The notes: generated from the sequence alone by a model not told the origin. A stretch of DNA of 64,000 nt from Faecalibacterium prausnitzii (GCF_003287495.1 NZ_PRLE01000001.1:124001-188000); one strand, 5' to 3'. Shown: positions 1 through 8,791, counted from the first letter of the stretch. Numbers and translations: made by a program.

Positions 1-588
1 GGTCCGGGAGTCCAGGATAGGCCCGCCTGCGGCCAGCGAATAGGCTGTGGAACCTGTGGGCGTGGCCACAATGACACCGTCGCCCCGGTAATGTTCTACC
101 AGAATATCATCGCAGTAAATGCTGAAATCAATAGCCTGCTGCAAACGGCCCTTGGTCACGACAACATCGTTCAGGGCGTGGCCTTTCCAGTTGTCTTCTC
201 CCAGCACCCGCGCATAGAGCAGCATCCGGCTGTCCAGCGAGTACTCGCCCCTGGCAACCGCCGCCAGCTTTGTTTCCATTTCGTCCACCTCACAGGTGGC
301 CAGAAAGCCGCAGCGGCCCAGGTTGACGCCGAGGATGGGCTTTTTGTACTCCAGCGTGAGGTTGGCTTCGTGCAGGATGGTGCCGTCGCCGCCAATGGTC
401 AGGATGACGTCTGCCTGCTGCAGGCACTCTTTTTCCGGCAGGTAAGAAACGCCCATGGTGTTGCAGCTGGCCTGCAGTTCTTCCCGCATCAGGACATGGG
501 AACCATGGTTGAGCAGGATCTGCGCGGCACGCACAGCAATGACATCCGCCAACTGTTTGTCAGGGTTCGGGGAGATCATAACGGTCAT
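1..588 (-). CDS. nadK: NAD kinase, C-terminus cut by window edge
   Basis: Phosphorylates NAD to NADP in the cytoplasm. The visible 196 residues carry the family signature GGDGT at about residues 66-70, preceded by a Rossmann-like N-terminus (MISPNPDKQ). Next come the GRCGFLA motif and the GDGVIVATPTGSTAYSLAAGGP segment, which binds nucleotide. Full-length homologues are about 280-290 residues, so roughly a third is missing beyond position 1. The ATG at 588 has an AGGAGG ribosome site 8 bases upstream; an internal ATG nine bases later is less well placed. It lies 21 bases after tlyA, in the usual dxs-tlyA-nadK order, and is probably cotranscribed with them. Confidence 0.95.
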   Translation of the reverse strand, partial: MTVMISPNPDKQLADVIAVRAAQILLNHGSHVLMREELQASCNTMGVSYLPEKECLQQADVILTIGGDGTILHEANLTLEYKKPILGVNLGRCGFLATCEVDEMETKLAAVARGEYSLDSRMLLYARVLGEDNWKGHALNDVVVTKGRLQQAIDFSIYCDDILVEHYRGDGVIVATPTGSTAYSLAAGGPILDSRT

Positions 589-609
589 ACGGCGTTTCCT
601 CCTGCCAGT

Positions 610-1413
610 TTATTTGTCCAGCGTGGAATGGCTTGCAGCAACCACCTGCTCGGCCACAGAATCATCCAGAACGCCTGGCTGCTCACTCTTCTGTACAAAC
701 ATCAAGTACTCAATGTTGCCCTCAGGGCCCTTGACGGGGCTGAAATCCAGCCCGCATACTTTGAACCCGTTGGCGGCTGCGTAGCCCATTGCATTGTGCA
801 GCACTTCGCGGTGGGTAGCCGGGTCACGCACGACACCGTTCTTGCCAACTTTCTCGCGGCCAGCCTCAAACTGAGGCTTGACCAGGCAGACACCCATGGC
901 GTCCGGCGTAGTGATCGCCTGTGCCACCGGGAAAATATGATGCAGCGAGATAAACGAGACATCCACGCTGAAAAACTCAATGGGCTCTTCCAGCATATCA
1001 GGGGTAACATTGCGGATGTTCGTCCGCTCCATATTCACCACCCGCTCGTCGGTGCGCAGGCTCCAGGCCAGCTGGCCGTAGCCGACATCCACCGCGTAGA
1101 CCTTGACCGCACCGTTCTGCAGCATACAATCGGTAAAACCGCCGGTCGAGGCACCAATGTCCATACAGACTTTTCCATTCGGGGTCAGCGGGAAGCACTG
1201 CATGGCTTTTTCCAGCTTCAGGCCGCCGCGGCTGACATAACCGATATCATGGCCACGCACTTCCACTTTGGCATCTTCTTTGATCATTTCACCGGCTTTG
1301 TCTACTTTCTGCTCGTTGACAAAGACAACACCTGCCATGATCATGGCTTTGGCGCGCTCACGGCTCTGGATGAGTCCGTGCTGCACCAGATATTGGTCCA
1401 ATCGAATTTTCAA
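610..1413 (-). CDS. tlyA: TlyA family rRNA methyltransferase / hemolysin-like
   Basis: Predicted 2'-O-methyltransferase of rRNA in the TlyA/YqxC family. Residues 1-60 form an S4 RNA-binding domain (RLDQYLVQHGLIQSRERAKA). An FtsJ-type SAM-binding domain follows, with DIGASTGGFTDCML as its glycine-rich loop and VKPQFEAGREKVGKNGVVRD near the end. The reading frame is open further upstream, but the family start is the TTG at 1413, which overlaps the dxs stop codon (TTTGA) and has an AAAGGAGAGG site just upstream. That gives 267 residues, a normal length. Translational coupling to dxs is likely. Confidence 0.93.
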   Translation of the reverse strand: MKIRLDQYLVQHGLIQSRERAKAMIMAGVVFVNEQKVDKAGEMIKEDAKVEVRGHDIGYVSRGGLKLEKAMQCFPLTPNGKVCMDIGASTGGFTDCMLQNGAVKVYAVDVGYGQLAWSLRTDERVVNMERTNIRNVTPDMLEEPIEFFSVDVSFISLHHIFPVAQAITTPDAMGVCLVKPQFEAGREKVGKNGVVRDPATHREVLHNAMGYAAANGFKVCGLDFSPVKGPEGNIEYLMFVQKSEQPGVLDDSVAEQVVAASHSTLDK

Positions 1414-3308
1414 ACCTTGGCCTCTCCTTTCGCTTCCGGGGCCTGTACGGCCTCCCGCACCGCCTGTGCCAGATGCTCCGCATCCAGCCCGGTCACCTGC
1501 TTGATCTGGGGCACCGTGGCATGGGGCAGGCAGAGCTGCTCCACCGCTGTGTGAATGTATCTGCCGTTCCATCCGGCGTGCTGCAGGGCCATTTCCAGAT
1601 GCTCTCCAATGCCGCCGCAGGCGACGCACTCTTCTGCCATCAGAACAACGTCATACCGCATGATCTCGCGGATGAGTTCTTCCGTAAAGGGGAAGATCTT
1701 CACGAGCTTGTAAACATCACAGGGGATGTTTTCCGCGCCCAGCAGCTTTGCCGCGTTCAGTACATCCTCCACTTCGTCCGCATAGCTGACCAGAACGATC
1801 TTTGCGCCCGGCGCAGTGTAGAGGTGATCGTACTCCTTACCGGAGCAGCCATACTGCGCCAATGCCTTGCTCTCACCGCCGCGCGGGTAGCGGATGGCGC
1901 GGGGGCCCTGCATCTCATTGCTCAGCAGAATGGGGAGCCAGTATTTGAGCTCTGCATAGTTGGAGGGAGAATAGATGGGCATCCCAACCTGGCTGAGGAA
2001 TGCCGGGTCATAGATGCCCTGATGCGTCTCACCATCGGCCGGGACAAAACCGGCACGGTCAATGGCGAAGACCACATTCTCTTTCAACAGGTTGACGTCA
2101 TGAATGATCTGATCGTAGGAACGCTGGAGGAATGTGGAATAAATACACACCACCGGGAGCATTCCCTGGCTGGCCAGACCGGCCGCAAAAGTCACAGCGT
2201 GCTGTTCTGCCATGCCAACATCAAAAAAGCGCTTGGGGTGCGTATGGTAGAAGAACTGCAGGCCAGTGCCATATTTCATGGCGGCGGTAATGGCACAGAT
2301 CTTCTCATTCTCACTTCCCTGCTTATTGAGCAGGTTGCCAAACACGGTCGAGAACGATTCTTTCGGAGCTACCTCCGGGTCCGGGATACTGTGAACCAAA
2401 TCAAAGGTCGAAACGCCATGGAAGTTGCCGGGGTTTGCCTCTGCCGGGGCGTAGCCCTTGCCCTTTTTGGTCACAACATGGAGGAAATGGGGGCCGGGCT
2501 GGCTGCAGATGGCGCGCAGCGCGCGCTCCAGCTCTGCTTCGTTATGGCCGTCAATGGGTCCGAAATAATGGAACCCCATATCCTCAAACATGGTAGAATG
2601 GTACATGGCCCGGCGCACCATGCTCTTACCGCCCTGAATGGCGGATTTGAGCGGCGGACCGACCACGGGGACTCCATCCAGAAACGTCCGGACGTTCTCT
2701 TTTGCATCAATGTAACGGCTCGTGGTGCGCAGATGGCTGAAATACCGTGCCAGCGCACCAACGTTTTTGGAAATGGACATCTTGTTGTCGTTGAGGACCA
2801 CCAGCAGGTTGTCCAGCCCGCCAATGTTGTTCATCCCCTCGTAGACCATGCCGCCCGTGAACGAGCCATCGCCAATGACGGCAACCACATGGCCCGGCTC
2901 CCCCCGCAGTTTCCTGGCCCAGGCCATGCCAATAGCCAGGGAGAGCGAGGTGTTGCCGTGACCCGCCACAAAGGCGTCATGGACGCTCTCTTTTGGGTTG
3001 GGGAAACCGGAAATGCCATCCAGCTGCCGCAGCTTGGCAAAGCCCTCCCGGCGGCCGGTCAGCAGTTTATGGGTATAGCACTGATGACCGACATCAAACA
3101 CGATCTCGTCTTTCGGCGTTTCCAATACGCGGTGCAATGCAACGGTCAGCTCTACCGCACCGAGGTTGGAGGCGAGATGTCCACCTGTTTTGGAAACATG
3201 ATCCAGCAGAAATGCCCGGATCTCTTCACACAGCTGATTGACCTGCCCGCTCGAAAGCTTTTTCAAATCGCTAGGCTGTGAAATTTTTTCGAGCAAAGGA
3301 AAATTCAT
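1410..3308 (-). CDS. dxs: 1-deoxy-D-xylulose-5-phosphate synthase
   Basis: First enzyme of the methylerythritol phosphate route to isoprenoids, joining pyruvate and glyceraldehyde 3-phosphate with thiamine diphosphate. The 632 residues match the full family length. The thiamine-binding GDGS at residues 146-149 is followed by NNIGGLDNLLVVLNDN, and the transketolase pyrimidine domain has DRAGFVPADGETHQGIYD. A transketolase C-terminal domain ends the protein. It lies downstream of ispA, so two isoprenoid genes sit in one transcription unit, separated by a small PAP2-like gene. tlyA begins within its stop codon. Confidence 0.97.
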   Translation of the reverse strand: MNFPLLEKISQPSDLKKLSSGQVNQLCEEIRAFLLDHVSKTGGHLASNLGAVELTVALHRVLETPKDEIVFDVGHQCYTHKLLTGRREGFAKLRQLDGISGFPNPKESVHDAFVAGHGNTSLSLAIGMAWARKLRGEPGHVVAVIGDGSFTGGMVYEGMNNIGGLDNLLVVLNDNKMSISKNVGALARYFSHLRTTSRYIDAKENVRTFLDGVPVVGPPLKSAIQGGKSMVRRAMYHSTMFEDMGFHYFGPIDGHNEAELERALRAICSQPGPHFLHVVTKKGKGYAPAEANPGNFHGVSTFDLVHSIPDPEVAPKESFSTVFGNLLNKQGSENEKICAITAAMKYGTGLQFFYHTHPKRFFDVGMAEQHAVTFAAGLASQGMLPVVCIYSTFLQRSYDQIIHDVNLLKENVVFAIDRAGFVPADGETHQGIYDPAFLSQVGMPIYSPSNYAELKYWLPILLSNEMQGPRAIRYPRGGESKALAQYGCSGKEYDHLYTAPGAKIVLVSYADEVEDVLNAAKLLGAENIPCDVYKLVKIFPFTEELIREIMRYDVVLMAEECVACGGIGEHLEMALQHAGWNGRYIHTAVEQLCLPHATVPQIKQVTGLDAEHLAQAVREAVQAPEAKGEAKV

Positions 3309-3345
3309 AGCTCCACGTCCTTCTCATTTTTCTTCCTGAAAATTC

Positions 3346-3819
3346 TCACACCGGGCTCATCGGGTAAAGGAGCCCTACCGCAACACCGACCAGAACGCCT
3401 GCCACCACCTGCAGCGGTGTATGGCCGACCATCTCTTTCAGGTGCATGTTCTGCAAAAACGGCGAATTTTGCTCACTGATGTCGATCCACTGCTCGATCA
3501 TCTGGTTCAACACCTTGGCCTGCTCGCCGGTCTCATGCCGCACGCCCATGGCGTCGTGCATGGTGATAATGGCGACAACACTTGCAACTGCAAAGATCGA
3601 GGAGCCGACTCCCGCGCTGCGTGCCGTTGCGATGACCATTGCACAAACGGTCGCGCTGTGTGCGCTGGGCATACCGCCGTCGCCCCACATCCGCTCCAGC
3701 TGAAATTTGCCGAGCAGGATAAAATTGATGATCGTCTTGAGCACCTGGGCTACAAACCAGCCCAGAAGCGATACGGTCAGGATCTCGTTTACCGAGAACA
3801 GATCTTTGATCAATTGCAT
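3346..3819 (-). CDS. Divergent PAP2 family membrane protein (YuiD/DUF212 type)
   Basis: A 157-residue membrane protein of the divergent PAP2 family. The signatures GGMPSAHSATV and HDAMGVRHETGEQAKVLNQ correspond to the acid phosphatase/vanadium haloperoxidase motifs of this group. Several hydrophobic segments are visible (about residues 10-35, 60-95 and 135-155). The substrate is unknown; a polyprenyl or lipid phosphate is a plausible guess because the gene sits between ispA and dxs. Spacing is 27 bases from ispA and 37 bases to dxs, consistent with one operon. Confidence 0.88.
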   Translation of the reverse strand: MQLIKDLFSVNEILTVSLLGWFVAQVLKTIINFILLGKFQLERMWGDGGMPSAHSATVCAMVIATARSAGVGSSIFAVASVVAIITMHDAMGVRHETGEQAKVLNQMIEQWIDISEQNSPFLQNMHLKEMVGHTPLQVVAGVLVGVAVGLLYPMSPV

Positions 3820-3846
3820 GTTTTGTCCACCTTCTTGTGTATTTCC

Positions 3847-4728
3847 TCAGCTGCGCCGGACCAGAAGCTCCCTGGCCAGCTCCACCAGGAACGCGCTCTT
3901 CTCCCCGAACTCCCGGTGGAGCGAAACGCAGGTCTCGTTGTTCAATTTCTTGGCCAGCTCCATAGCGCCGTCTGTGCCAAACAGGGTCACAAACGTGGTC
4001 TTGCCGTTCTCGCTATCGCTGCCAATGGGCTTGCCCAGCTGCTCCTGTGAGCCGACTACATCCAGCACGTCATCCACGATCTGGAACACCAGACCGATGC
4101 CGTACGCATAGTCTTCCAGCTCTTTGCTCTGCTGTTCCGTTGCCTGTGCGGCGGCGGCACCCATCTGGATGGCAGCATTGATGAGCGCACCCGTCTTGTG
4201 GCGGTGGATCAGGCGCAGTTGTTCTTCAGTGGCGGCAAGTGCCTCATATTTGAGGTCCAGCTCCTGGCCGTAGACCATACCGTGGCTGCCAGCCCCAATG
4301 CCCAGTGCCTGTGCGGCACGGACACGGATCTCAGCCGAAGCCGGAGCGTGTGCAATGGCGTTGAATGCTTCCGTCAGCAGGACATCGCCGGCCAGCATGG
4401 CAGTGGCTTCTCCAAATGCCTTGTGGCAGGAGGGTTTGCCGCGGCGCAGGTCATCGTTGTCCATGCAGGGCAGGTCATCATGGATGAGAGAATAGCAGTG
4501 CAGCATCTCAACCGCCGCCGCAAACTGCTCGGCTGCCTCGGCATTGCCATGGAGCATATCGCAGACGGACAGCACCAGTACCGCACGGATGCGCTTGCCG
4601 CCGCTCATCAGGCTGTAGCGGGCCGCGCGGCAGACCTCGGATTCCTCCGGCAGGTAGGTATTGCAGGCGGCTTCCAGTGCACGGTCGACCCGGGCAAGAT
4701 ATTCATGATACTGCTTTTCGTAATCCAT
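3847..4728 (-). CDS. ispA: Farnesyl/geranyl diphosphate synthase (polyprenyl synthetase)
   Basis: Condenses isopentenyl diphosphate with allylic diphosphates to give C15/C20 prenyl chains. Both aspartate-rich motifs are present: HDDLPCMDNDDLRRG, and later QIVDDVLDVVG. GGKRIRAVLVL and the KTGALI segment are also typical. The frame is open upstream, but the ATG at 4728 (MDYEKQYHEY) has AGGAGG 8 bases before it and gives 293 residues, the family length. It follows xseB by 14 bases, the same order as in Bacillus subtilis (xseA-xseB-ispA-dxs). Confidence 0.95.
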   Translation of the reverse strand: MDYEKQYHEYLARVDRALEAACNTYLPEESEVCRAARYSLMSGGKRIRAVLVLSVCDMLHGNAEAAEQFAAAVEMLHCYSLIHDDLPCMDNDDLRRGKPSCHKAFGEATAMLAGDVLLTEAFNAIAHAPASAEIRVRAAQALGIGAGSHGMVYGQELDLKYEALAATEEQLRLIHRHKTGALINAAIQMGAAAAQATEQQSKELEDYAYGIGLVFQIVDDVLDVVGSQEQLGKPIGSDSENGKTTFVTLFGTDGAMELAKKLNNETCVSLHREFGEKSAFLVELARELLVRRS

Positions 4729-4742
4729 ATGGACTTCCTCCT

Positions 4743-4964
4743 TCAATCGTCGGCTGCAGCGGGCTTTGCCGCGCTGCGTTTTGCGTCGATCTCGTCGATC
4801 TGCAGAGAAGCTTTTTCCAGCGTCGCTCTGCAATATTCCATCAGTGAGGCCGCTTCCGCGTACAGCTTGACCGATTCGGCCAGTGTGGTATCCTCACTTT
4901 GCATCTGGGTTAAAATCGTATCCAGACGGGCCATCCCGTCCTCAAAGGTTTTGGGTGCTCTCAT
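4743..4964 (-). CDS. xseB: Exodeoxyribonuclease VII small subunit
   Basis: Small subunit of exonuclease VII, which degrades single-stranded DNA together with XseA. It is 73 residues long and has the characteristic pattern KTFEDGMARLDTILTQMQS...SVKLYAEAASLMEYCRATLEKA, a short helical hairpin. The ATG at 4964 follows a GGAGG site and lies inside the last 23 bases of xseA, so the two subunits are translationally coupled. The tail after about residue 60 (AKRSAAKPAAADD) is low complexity. Confidence 0.93.
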   Translation of the reverse strand: MRAPKTFEDGMARLDTILTQMQSEDTTLAESVKLYAEAASLMEYCRATLEKASLQIDEIDAKRSAAKPAAADD

Positions 4965-6165
4965 CTTGTTCCTCCACGGAGATGACTGTGCAATGTGCAA
5001 GTTTTGCAGCTCCCCGCACAGTGACCGTATCTCCTGCACGCAGAGAATCCGCGGTGCAGAGCTTTTTGTTTTTATCGTAGAGCATGGCATAGCCGCGGGC
5101 CAGCACCTGATAAGGGCTCAGGGAGCCAGCCAGGGCCGCGGCGTGGCCGAGCTGCTCTTTTTTGTTACGGAGCGTTTGCTGCATCACCTGCTGAAGCTGC
5201 TCCTGCCGTGCAGCAAGGCTCTGCCGCCGAGCGGCCAGCGGAGTGCGTACCGCTTCCGGCGAAAGCGTCTGCTCCGCCTGCATAAGCTCATTATAGCATA
5301 TTTTCAGCTGGTTTTGCATTATATTCTGAATATTTTGTTCCAGGTTGTATAATTTGCGTGCCAGTTCCGCCCTGTCTGGTACAGCCAGCTCTGCTGCTGC
5401 AGAAGGGGTAGGCGCACGCTGATCTGCAACAAAGTCCAGAATCGTGAAATCGATCTCGTGTCCGATGGCACTGATGAGGGGCGTTTTGCAGCGGTAAGCT
5501 GCCCGGGCAATGATCTCCGCGTTGAAGACCCAGAGGTCTTCCCGACTGCCGCCGCCACGGGCCACAATGATGGTGTCCACTTCCCCGCTTTTATCCAGCC
5601 GGTCGATGGCGGCTGCGATCTCTTTGGCGGCTTCAAAGCCCTGCACGTTGACCGGGCAGAGCAGCAGCCGCACCGCAGGCCAGCGGCGGGAGATGATGTT
5701 GCGGATATCCTGCAGCGCAGCTCCCGTTTTGCTGGTAACAATCCCGATGCATTTGGGGTAAGCAGGCAGCGGCTTTTTGTGCTCTGGAGCAAACAGGCCC
5801 TCTTGTTCCAGCTTTGCTTTCAGCTGCTCAAAGGCCAGCTGTGCGGAGCCGATGCCATCCGGAAACATATCGTTGACATAGACCTGAAATGCACCATCCC
5901 GCTCATAAAGGGTGGCACGGCAGCGGACGATGACTTTCATTCCCTCTTCCGGGCGGAAGCCAAGCCGCCGCGCGTCCGAGCGGAACATGACCGCTTTCAC
6001 ACTGCTGGCCTCATCCCGGAGGGAAAAATAGCAGTGTCCGCTCCGGGAATTCTGCACAAAATTAGCGATCTCACCTCGCAGAGCCAGATCAAACAAAATG
6101 TCGTTTGCATCCAGAAGTGTTTTGACATACTGGTTCAGGGCAGAAACCGAGATCACTTCAGCCAT
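4942..6165 (-). CDS. xseA: Exodeoxyribonuclease VII large subunit
   Basis: Catalytic subunit of exonuclease VII. An N-terminal OB-fold (residues about 1-100, ISVSALNQYVKTLLDANDIL...GEIANF...GHCYFSLRD) precedes the nuclease domain. That domain contains GIVTSKTGAALQDIRNIISRR, IVARGGGSREDLWVFNAE and AIGHEIDFTILDFVADQRAPTPSAAAEL, all family signatures. A coiled-coil region and a C-terminal beta segment (VLARGYAML) complete the 407 residues. It overlaps the upstream TsaD-like gene by 13 bases and xseB by 23, so it sits in a tightly packed operon. Confidence 0.96.
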   Translation of the reverse strand: MAEVISVSALNQYVKTLLDANDILFDLALRGEIANFVQNSRSGHCYFSLRDEASSVKAVMFRSDARRLGFRPEEGMKVIVRCRATLYERDGAFQVYVNDMFPDGIGSAQLAFEQLKAKLEQEGLFAPEHKKPLPAYPKCIGIVTSKTGAALQDIRNIISRRWPAVRLLLCPVNVQGFEAAKEIAAAIDRLDKSGEVDTIIVARGGGSREDLWVFNAEIIARAAYRCKTPLISAIGHEIDFTILDFVADQRAPTPSAAAELAVPDRAELARKLYNLEQNIQNIMQNQLKICYNELMQAEQTLSPEAVRTPLAARRQSLAARQEQLQQVMQQTLRNKKEQLGHAAALAGSLSPYQVLARGYAMLYDKNKKLCTADSLRAGDTVTVRGAAKLAHCTVISVEEQDESTQNL

Positions 6166-7094
6166 AATCCGGCCTCCCGTGCCGCCAGGATCGAAACTCC
6201 AATGGCGTTATCGCTGGAGTACTGTCCCGGCACAAAGTAGACCTTGGGCAGACGCTGCTGCACCCAGGCATGGATAATATCACTGCTCATCACGCCGCCG
6301 GCGCAGACCACGGGGAGCCCGGGATATTCTTTCTGGGCCGCTTTTGTCATTTTCACAACGGTATCGGCCACGCAGAGCAGGCAGTACTTGCAGACATACT
6401 CCGGGCTTTTGCCCTCTTTGAGCAGGGCATTGCACTGATTTTCCAGCCCGGAGAGGCTGCACTGCATCCCTCTGACACTGGATCTTGGCTTGATAGGCTC
6501 GGTACAGTTTGCCGCAAGGTGAGAAACTTCCGCACCCGCCGGGAAGCCAAAGCCAAGTTTGACACCCACCCGATCCACAGCCTGTCCGGCATAGAGGTCT
6601 GTGCTGGTGCCAAGGGTCTCGATGCGTCGGACTTCATCACAGAGCAGCAGGTCGGTGGTGCCGCCGGAAATATGAAACAGCAGCACTTTCTGGCGGAACA
6701 GTTTGTCCCCCTCCGCAGCAAAAAGCGCGGCGGCCGCATGGCCCTGCTGGTGCGTCGTATGGATGAGCGGGATGCCCCGGGCCAGCGCAAAGGCCGTGGC
6801 CGCGTTGACGCCTGCCAGGAAGCAGGGCATATAACTTCCCTCCACCGGACGCGGTTTCTGGGAGACGCCCACCGCTGCGATTTGGGTCAGATCAAACTCA
6901 TGACCAAGCTCTTCCAGCATTTCCGGGAGTGCAACCGTGTGGTGGAACAACGCATCACTCTGGCGCAGCCCAAGCTGGCCCTCCTTGACCGGGAGAAACC
7001 GCTTCTTTGCGCAAACAACCTCTCCGGCTGTATCAAAAACGGCCAGAGAGGTTGCATAGTTGCTTGTGTCGATTCCAAGTGTGTAACAGCTCAC
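6153..7094 (-). CDS. TsaD/Kae1-like protein (O-sialoglycoprotein endopeptidase family paralogue)
   Basis: A 313-residue ASKHA-fold protein of the TsaD/Kae1 family. It shows GIDTSNYATS at the N-terminus, HTTHQQGHAAAALF where TsaD has its metal-binding histidines, HISGGTTDLLL for the phosphate loop, and CAGGVMSSDIIHAW near the end. True TsaD makes the threonylcarbamoyl-adenosine base of tRNA. The motifs here diverge from it (for example IDTSNYATS rather than IETSCDETA), so this is probably a paralogue of unknown substrate. It starts with GTG overlapping the nusB stop (GTGA) and occupies the place that folD has in Bacillus. Confidence 0.82.
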   Translation of the reverse strand: MSCYTLGIDTSNYATSLAVFDTAGEVVCAKKRFLPVKEGQLGLRQSDALFHHTVALPEMLEELGHEFDLTQIAAVGVSQKPRPVEGSYMPCFLAGVNAATAFALARGIPLIHTTHQQGHAAAALFAAEGDKLFRQKVLLFHISGGTTDLLLCDEVRRIETLGTSTDLYAGQAVDRVGVKLGFGFPAGAEVSHLAANCTEPIKPRSSVRGMQCSLSGLENQCNALLKEGKSPEYVCKYCLLCVADTVVKMTKAAQKEYPGLPVVCAGGVMSSDIIHAWVQQRLPKVYFVPGQYSSDNAIGVSILAAREAGLWLK

Positions 7095-7537
7095 AGCTCT
7101 TCAGACTCCATCGCATCGGCAGCATCGAGCCCTTTCTCGCGGGCTACTGCACCCAGCAGACCGTTAACGAACTGGTAGTCCTCGTCTGCGCCGTATTTCT
7201 TGGTCAGTTCAACCGCCTCGTTGATGACAACGCCAGGCTTTTTCTCGTCGCCGTACAGCATCTCTGCCAGAGCAAGACGCAGCACGGTCAGGCTGACACG
7301 GGGCAGACGCTCCATGGTCCAGTTGCGCAGATGGTCACGGATGAGGTCATCCACCTCAGCCGAGTGGCCGTAGTAAGCGCGCAGCAGGCGCTGACCGAAC
7401 ACATCCACAGGATGCTCTTCGTCGCACTCTGCGTGGTTATCGAGTGCTTCTTCCAGAGCGATATCACCAAAGGTCTGAGAAAATGCCAGCAGAAAGGCGT
7501 TTTCGCGGGCTTCACGACGGGGCAAAATTTTATCCAT
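7091..7537 (-). CDS. nusB: Transcription antitermination factor NusB
   Basis: Small helical RNA-binding protein that works with NusE/S10 in rRNA antitermination. It has 148 residues beginning MDKILPRREARENAFLLAF, the typical RxxARExAfqllF start, and later LRNWTMERLPRVSLTVLRLALAEML and GVVINEAVELTKKYGADEDYQFVNGLLGAV. The ATG at 7537 is preceded by AGAGGAAT and is preferred to an in-frame upstream ATG that lacks family similarity. A GC-rich hairpin lies directly upstream. The stop codon is shared with the start of the TsaD-like gene. Confidence 0.93.
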   Translation of the reverse strand: MDKILPRREARENAFLLAFSQTFGDIALEEALDNHAECDEEHPVDVFGQRLLRAYYGHSAEVDDLIRDHLRNWTMERLPRVSLTVLRLALAEMLYGDEKKPGVVINEAVELTKKYGADEDYQFVNGLLGAVAREKGLDAADAMESEEL

Positions 7538-7551
7538 AATATTCCTCTCGC

Positions 7552-7590
7552 AGCAGGGCATTCCGCGGCCACAGCCGCAGAAGCCCTGCT
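7552..7590. other. Hairpin between yqhY and nusB
   Basis: AGCAGGGC and GCCCTGCT form an 8-bp stem around an inner GGC/GCC pair. The T-rich stretch follows only on the plus strand, where no gene precedes it. On the coding (minus) strand the hairpin lies just before the nusB ribosome site and may be an RNA-processing or stability element rather than a terminator. Confidence 0.4.
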
Positions 7591-7620
7591 TTTGTTTTTA
7601 TTCACATTCTTTGGGGTTGA

Positions 7621-7995
7621 TCAGTCGATTGCGGCATCCTGTGCCGGAGCAAGGCCCGCGATCACAAGGTCTACACGGCTGACGGTGACGTTCGTCATGT
7701 TCTGGACGGCTGTTTTGACGTTTTCCTGCACCTTTTCCGCCACGGAGGGGATGCGCGCGCCGAATGCGACGACGAGATGCAGGGTGATCTCAGCCGTGCC
7801 ATCCCGCATTTCTACCGTAACAGGAGACTGCACGTTCGCACGCTCCAAAAAGTCTTTTACTTTCCGGTTCTGGCTGCCGCAGGAAACTTCTGCAACGCCC
7901 GCTACTTCCAATGCGGCACAACGCGCAATCTTACCCAGGACTTCGGTCGAAATCTGCAGGCTGCCGCCTCTAAGATCCATATTCTGTAATTCCAT
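7621..7995 (-). CDS. yqhY: Asp23/Gls24 family envelope stress response protein (YqhY-like)
   Basis: A 124-residue Asp23/Gls24 (DUF322) protein: GSLQISTEVLGKIARCAALEVAGVAEV, then VTVEMRDGTAEITLHLVVAFGARIPSVAEKVQENVKTAVQNMTNVTVSRVDLVI. In B. subtilis the gene upstream of nusB is yqhY of this family, implicated in fatty-acid synthesis balance; here the neighbouring accB/accC genes are absent. The ATG at 7995 has GGAGG 8 bases upstream; the open frame beyond it shows no family similarity. It probably belongs to the same long transcription unit as nusB. Confidence 0.85.
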   Translation of the reverse strand: MELQNMDLRGGSLQISTEVLGKIARCAALEVAGVAEVSCGSQNRKVKDFLERANVQSPVTVEMRDGTAEITLHLVVAFGARIPSVAEKVQENVKTAVQNMTNVTVSRVDLVIAGLAPAQDAAID

Positions 7996-8120
7996 TCTAT
8001 GGTCCTCCATCCAAAATGAGCGCAAACTCATTCTATTTTGTTTTGGTCTGTGCAGAGAATTCTCCCTGCCATTGAATGCTTACTGTTATTATACCATTCT
8101 TTCTGCATTTTCACAACACC

Positions 8121-8753
8121 TTACTTCACTTCTACCACAGTGATATTCTGGGCGGTCACAGAGCTTTTACTCAAAACGATGTCCCGGATCTGTGCCACCT
8201 GCGCGGCAGTCAGAGCGTCGCCGGAGGTCATGACGGTCAGATCAGCCCGGCCGGACTGCAAAAAGCACAGGCAGTCCGCGAAGCCTTTGGCTTTGACCAG
8301 CGTTTCGATCTCATTTTCCGCATTGAGGTCTTCCAGGTTTCCGGTCAGTTGCTGCGCGTAGGATTTCTTTTCCTCGGCGGAGAGGTTGGAGCTTTTGAGC
8401 GTTTTCTGGATGGTATCCAGTGCGGCATCGTGGGCTTTTTCCCGCTTGAGGCGGGCTTCTTCAAAAAATTTGGAGCCGGAGTCGTTTGCCACGCTGACAA
8501 GCTGTGCTTCGCCGTAATTCTTGTTGGCACTGGAAACCGCTTCTGCTTCCGTCATCAACCCATCCGTGATGGGAGAAGCCGCAACAGCCTCCGCTTCTGT
8601 CTCGACCACAGCGGCTGAAACATTGACCGCATCTTCATTCAGGCTGACTCCGGTGCGGGAATATTGCCAGTTAAGGTAAACTGCTACCACCAGAGCGGCG
8701 GCCAATGTAATGGCAGTGGCCTTGCGGGTCGTACTTTTTGCAGTGGCTCTCAT
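8121..8753 (-). CDS. spoIIIAH: Stage III sporulation protein AH
   Basis: Mother-cell half of the SpoIIQ-SpoIIIAH channel across the two membranes around the forespore. The 210 residues have one N-terminal membrane anchor (about residues 13-32, ATAITLAAALVVAVYLNW), a variable linker, then the conserved YscJ/FliF-like domain. Typical pieces are FFEEARLKREKAHDAALDTIQKTL and LSAEEKKSYAQQLTGNLEDLNAENEIETLVKAKGFADCL. The ATG at 8753 is preceded by AAGGAGG. It is the last gene of the spoIIIA operon, 38 bases after spoIIIAG. Confidence 0.92.
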   Translation of the reverse strand: MRATAKSTTRKATAITLAAALVVAVYLNWQYSRTGVSLNEDAVNVSAAVVETEAEAVAASPITDGLMTEAEAVSSANKNYGEAQLVSVANDSGSKFFEEARLKREKAHDAALDTIQKTLKSSNLSAEEKKSYAQQLTGNLEDLNAENEIETLVKAKGFADCLCFLQSGRADLTVMTSGDALTAAQVAQIRDIVLSKSSVTAQNITVVEVK

Positions 8754-8791
8754 GTTCGTTCCTCCTTGCAAATACAAATCGCAAATACAAA

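Noticed and set aside
7552-7600. Plus-strand terminator between nusB and yqhY
   Set aside because: The T-run is on the plus strand, where no upstream gene exists; it is noted only as a hairpin.
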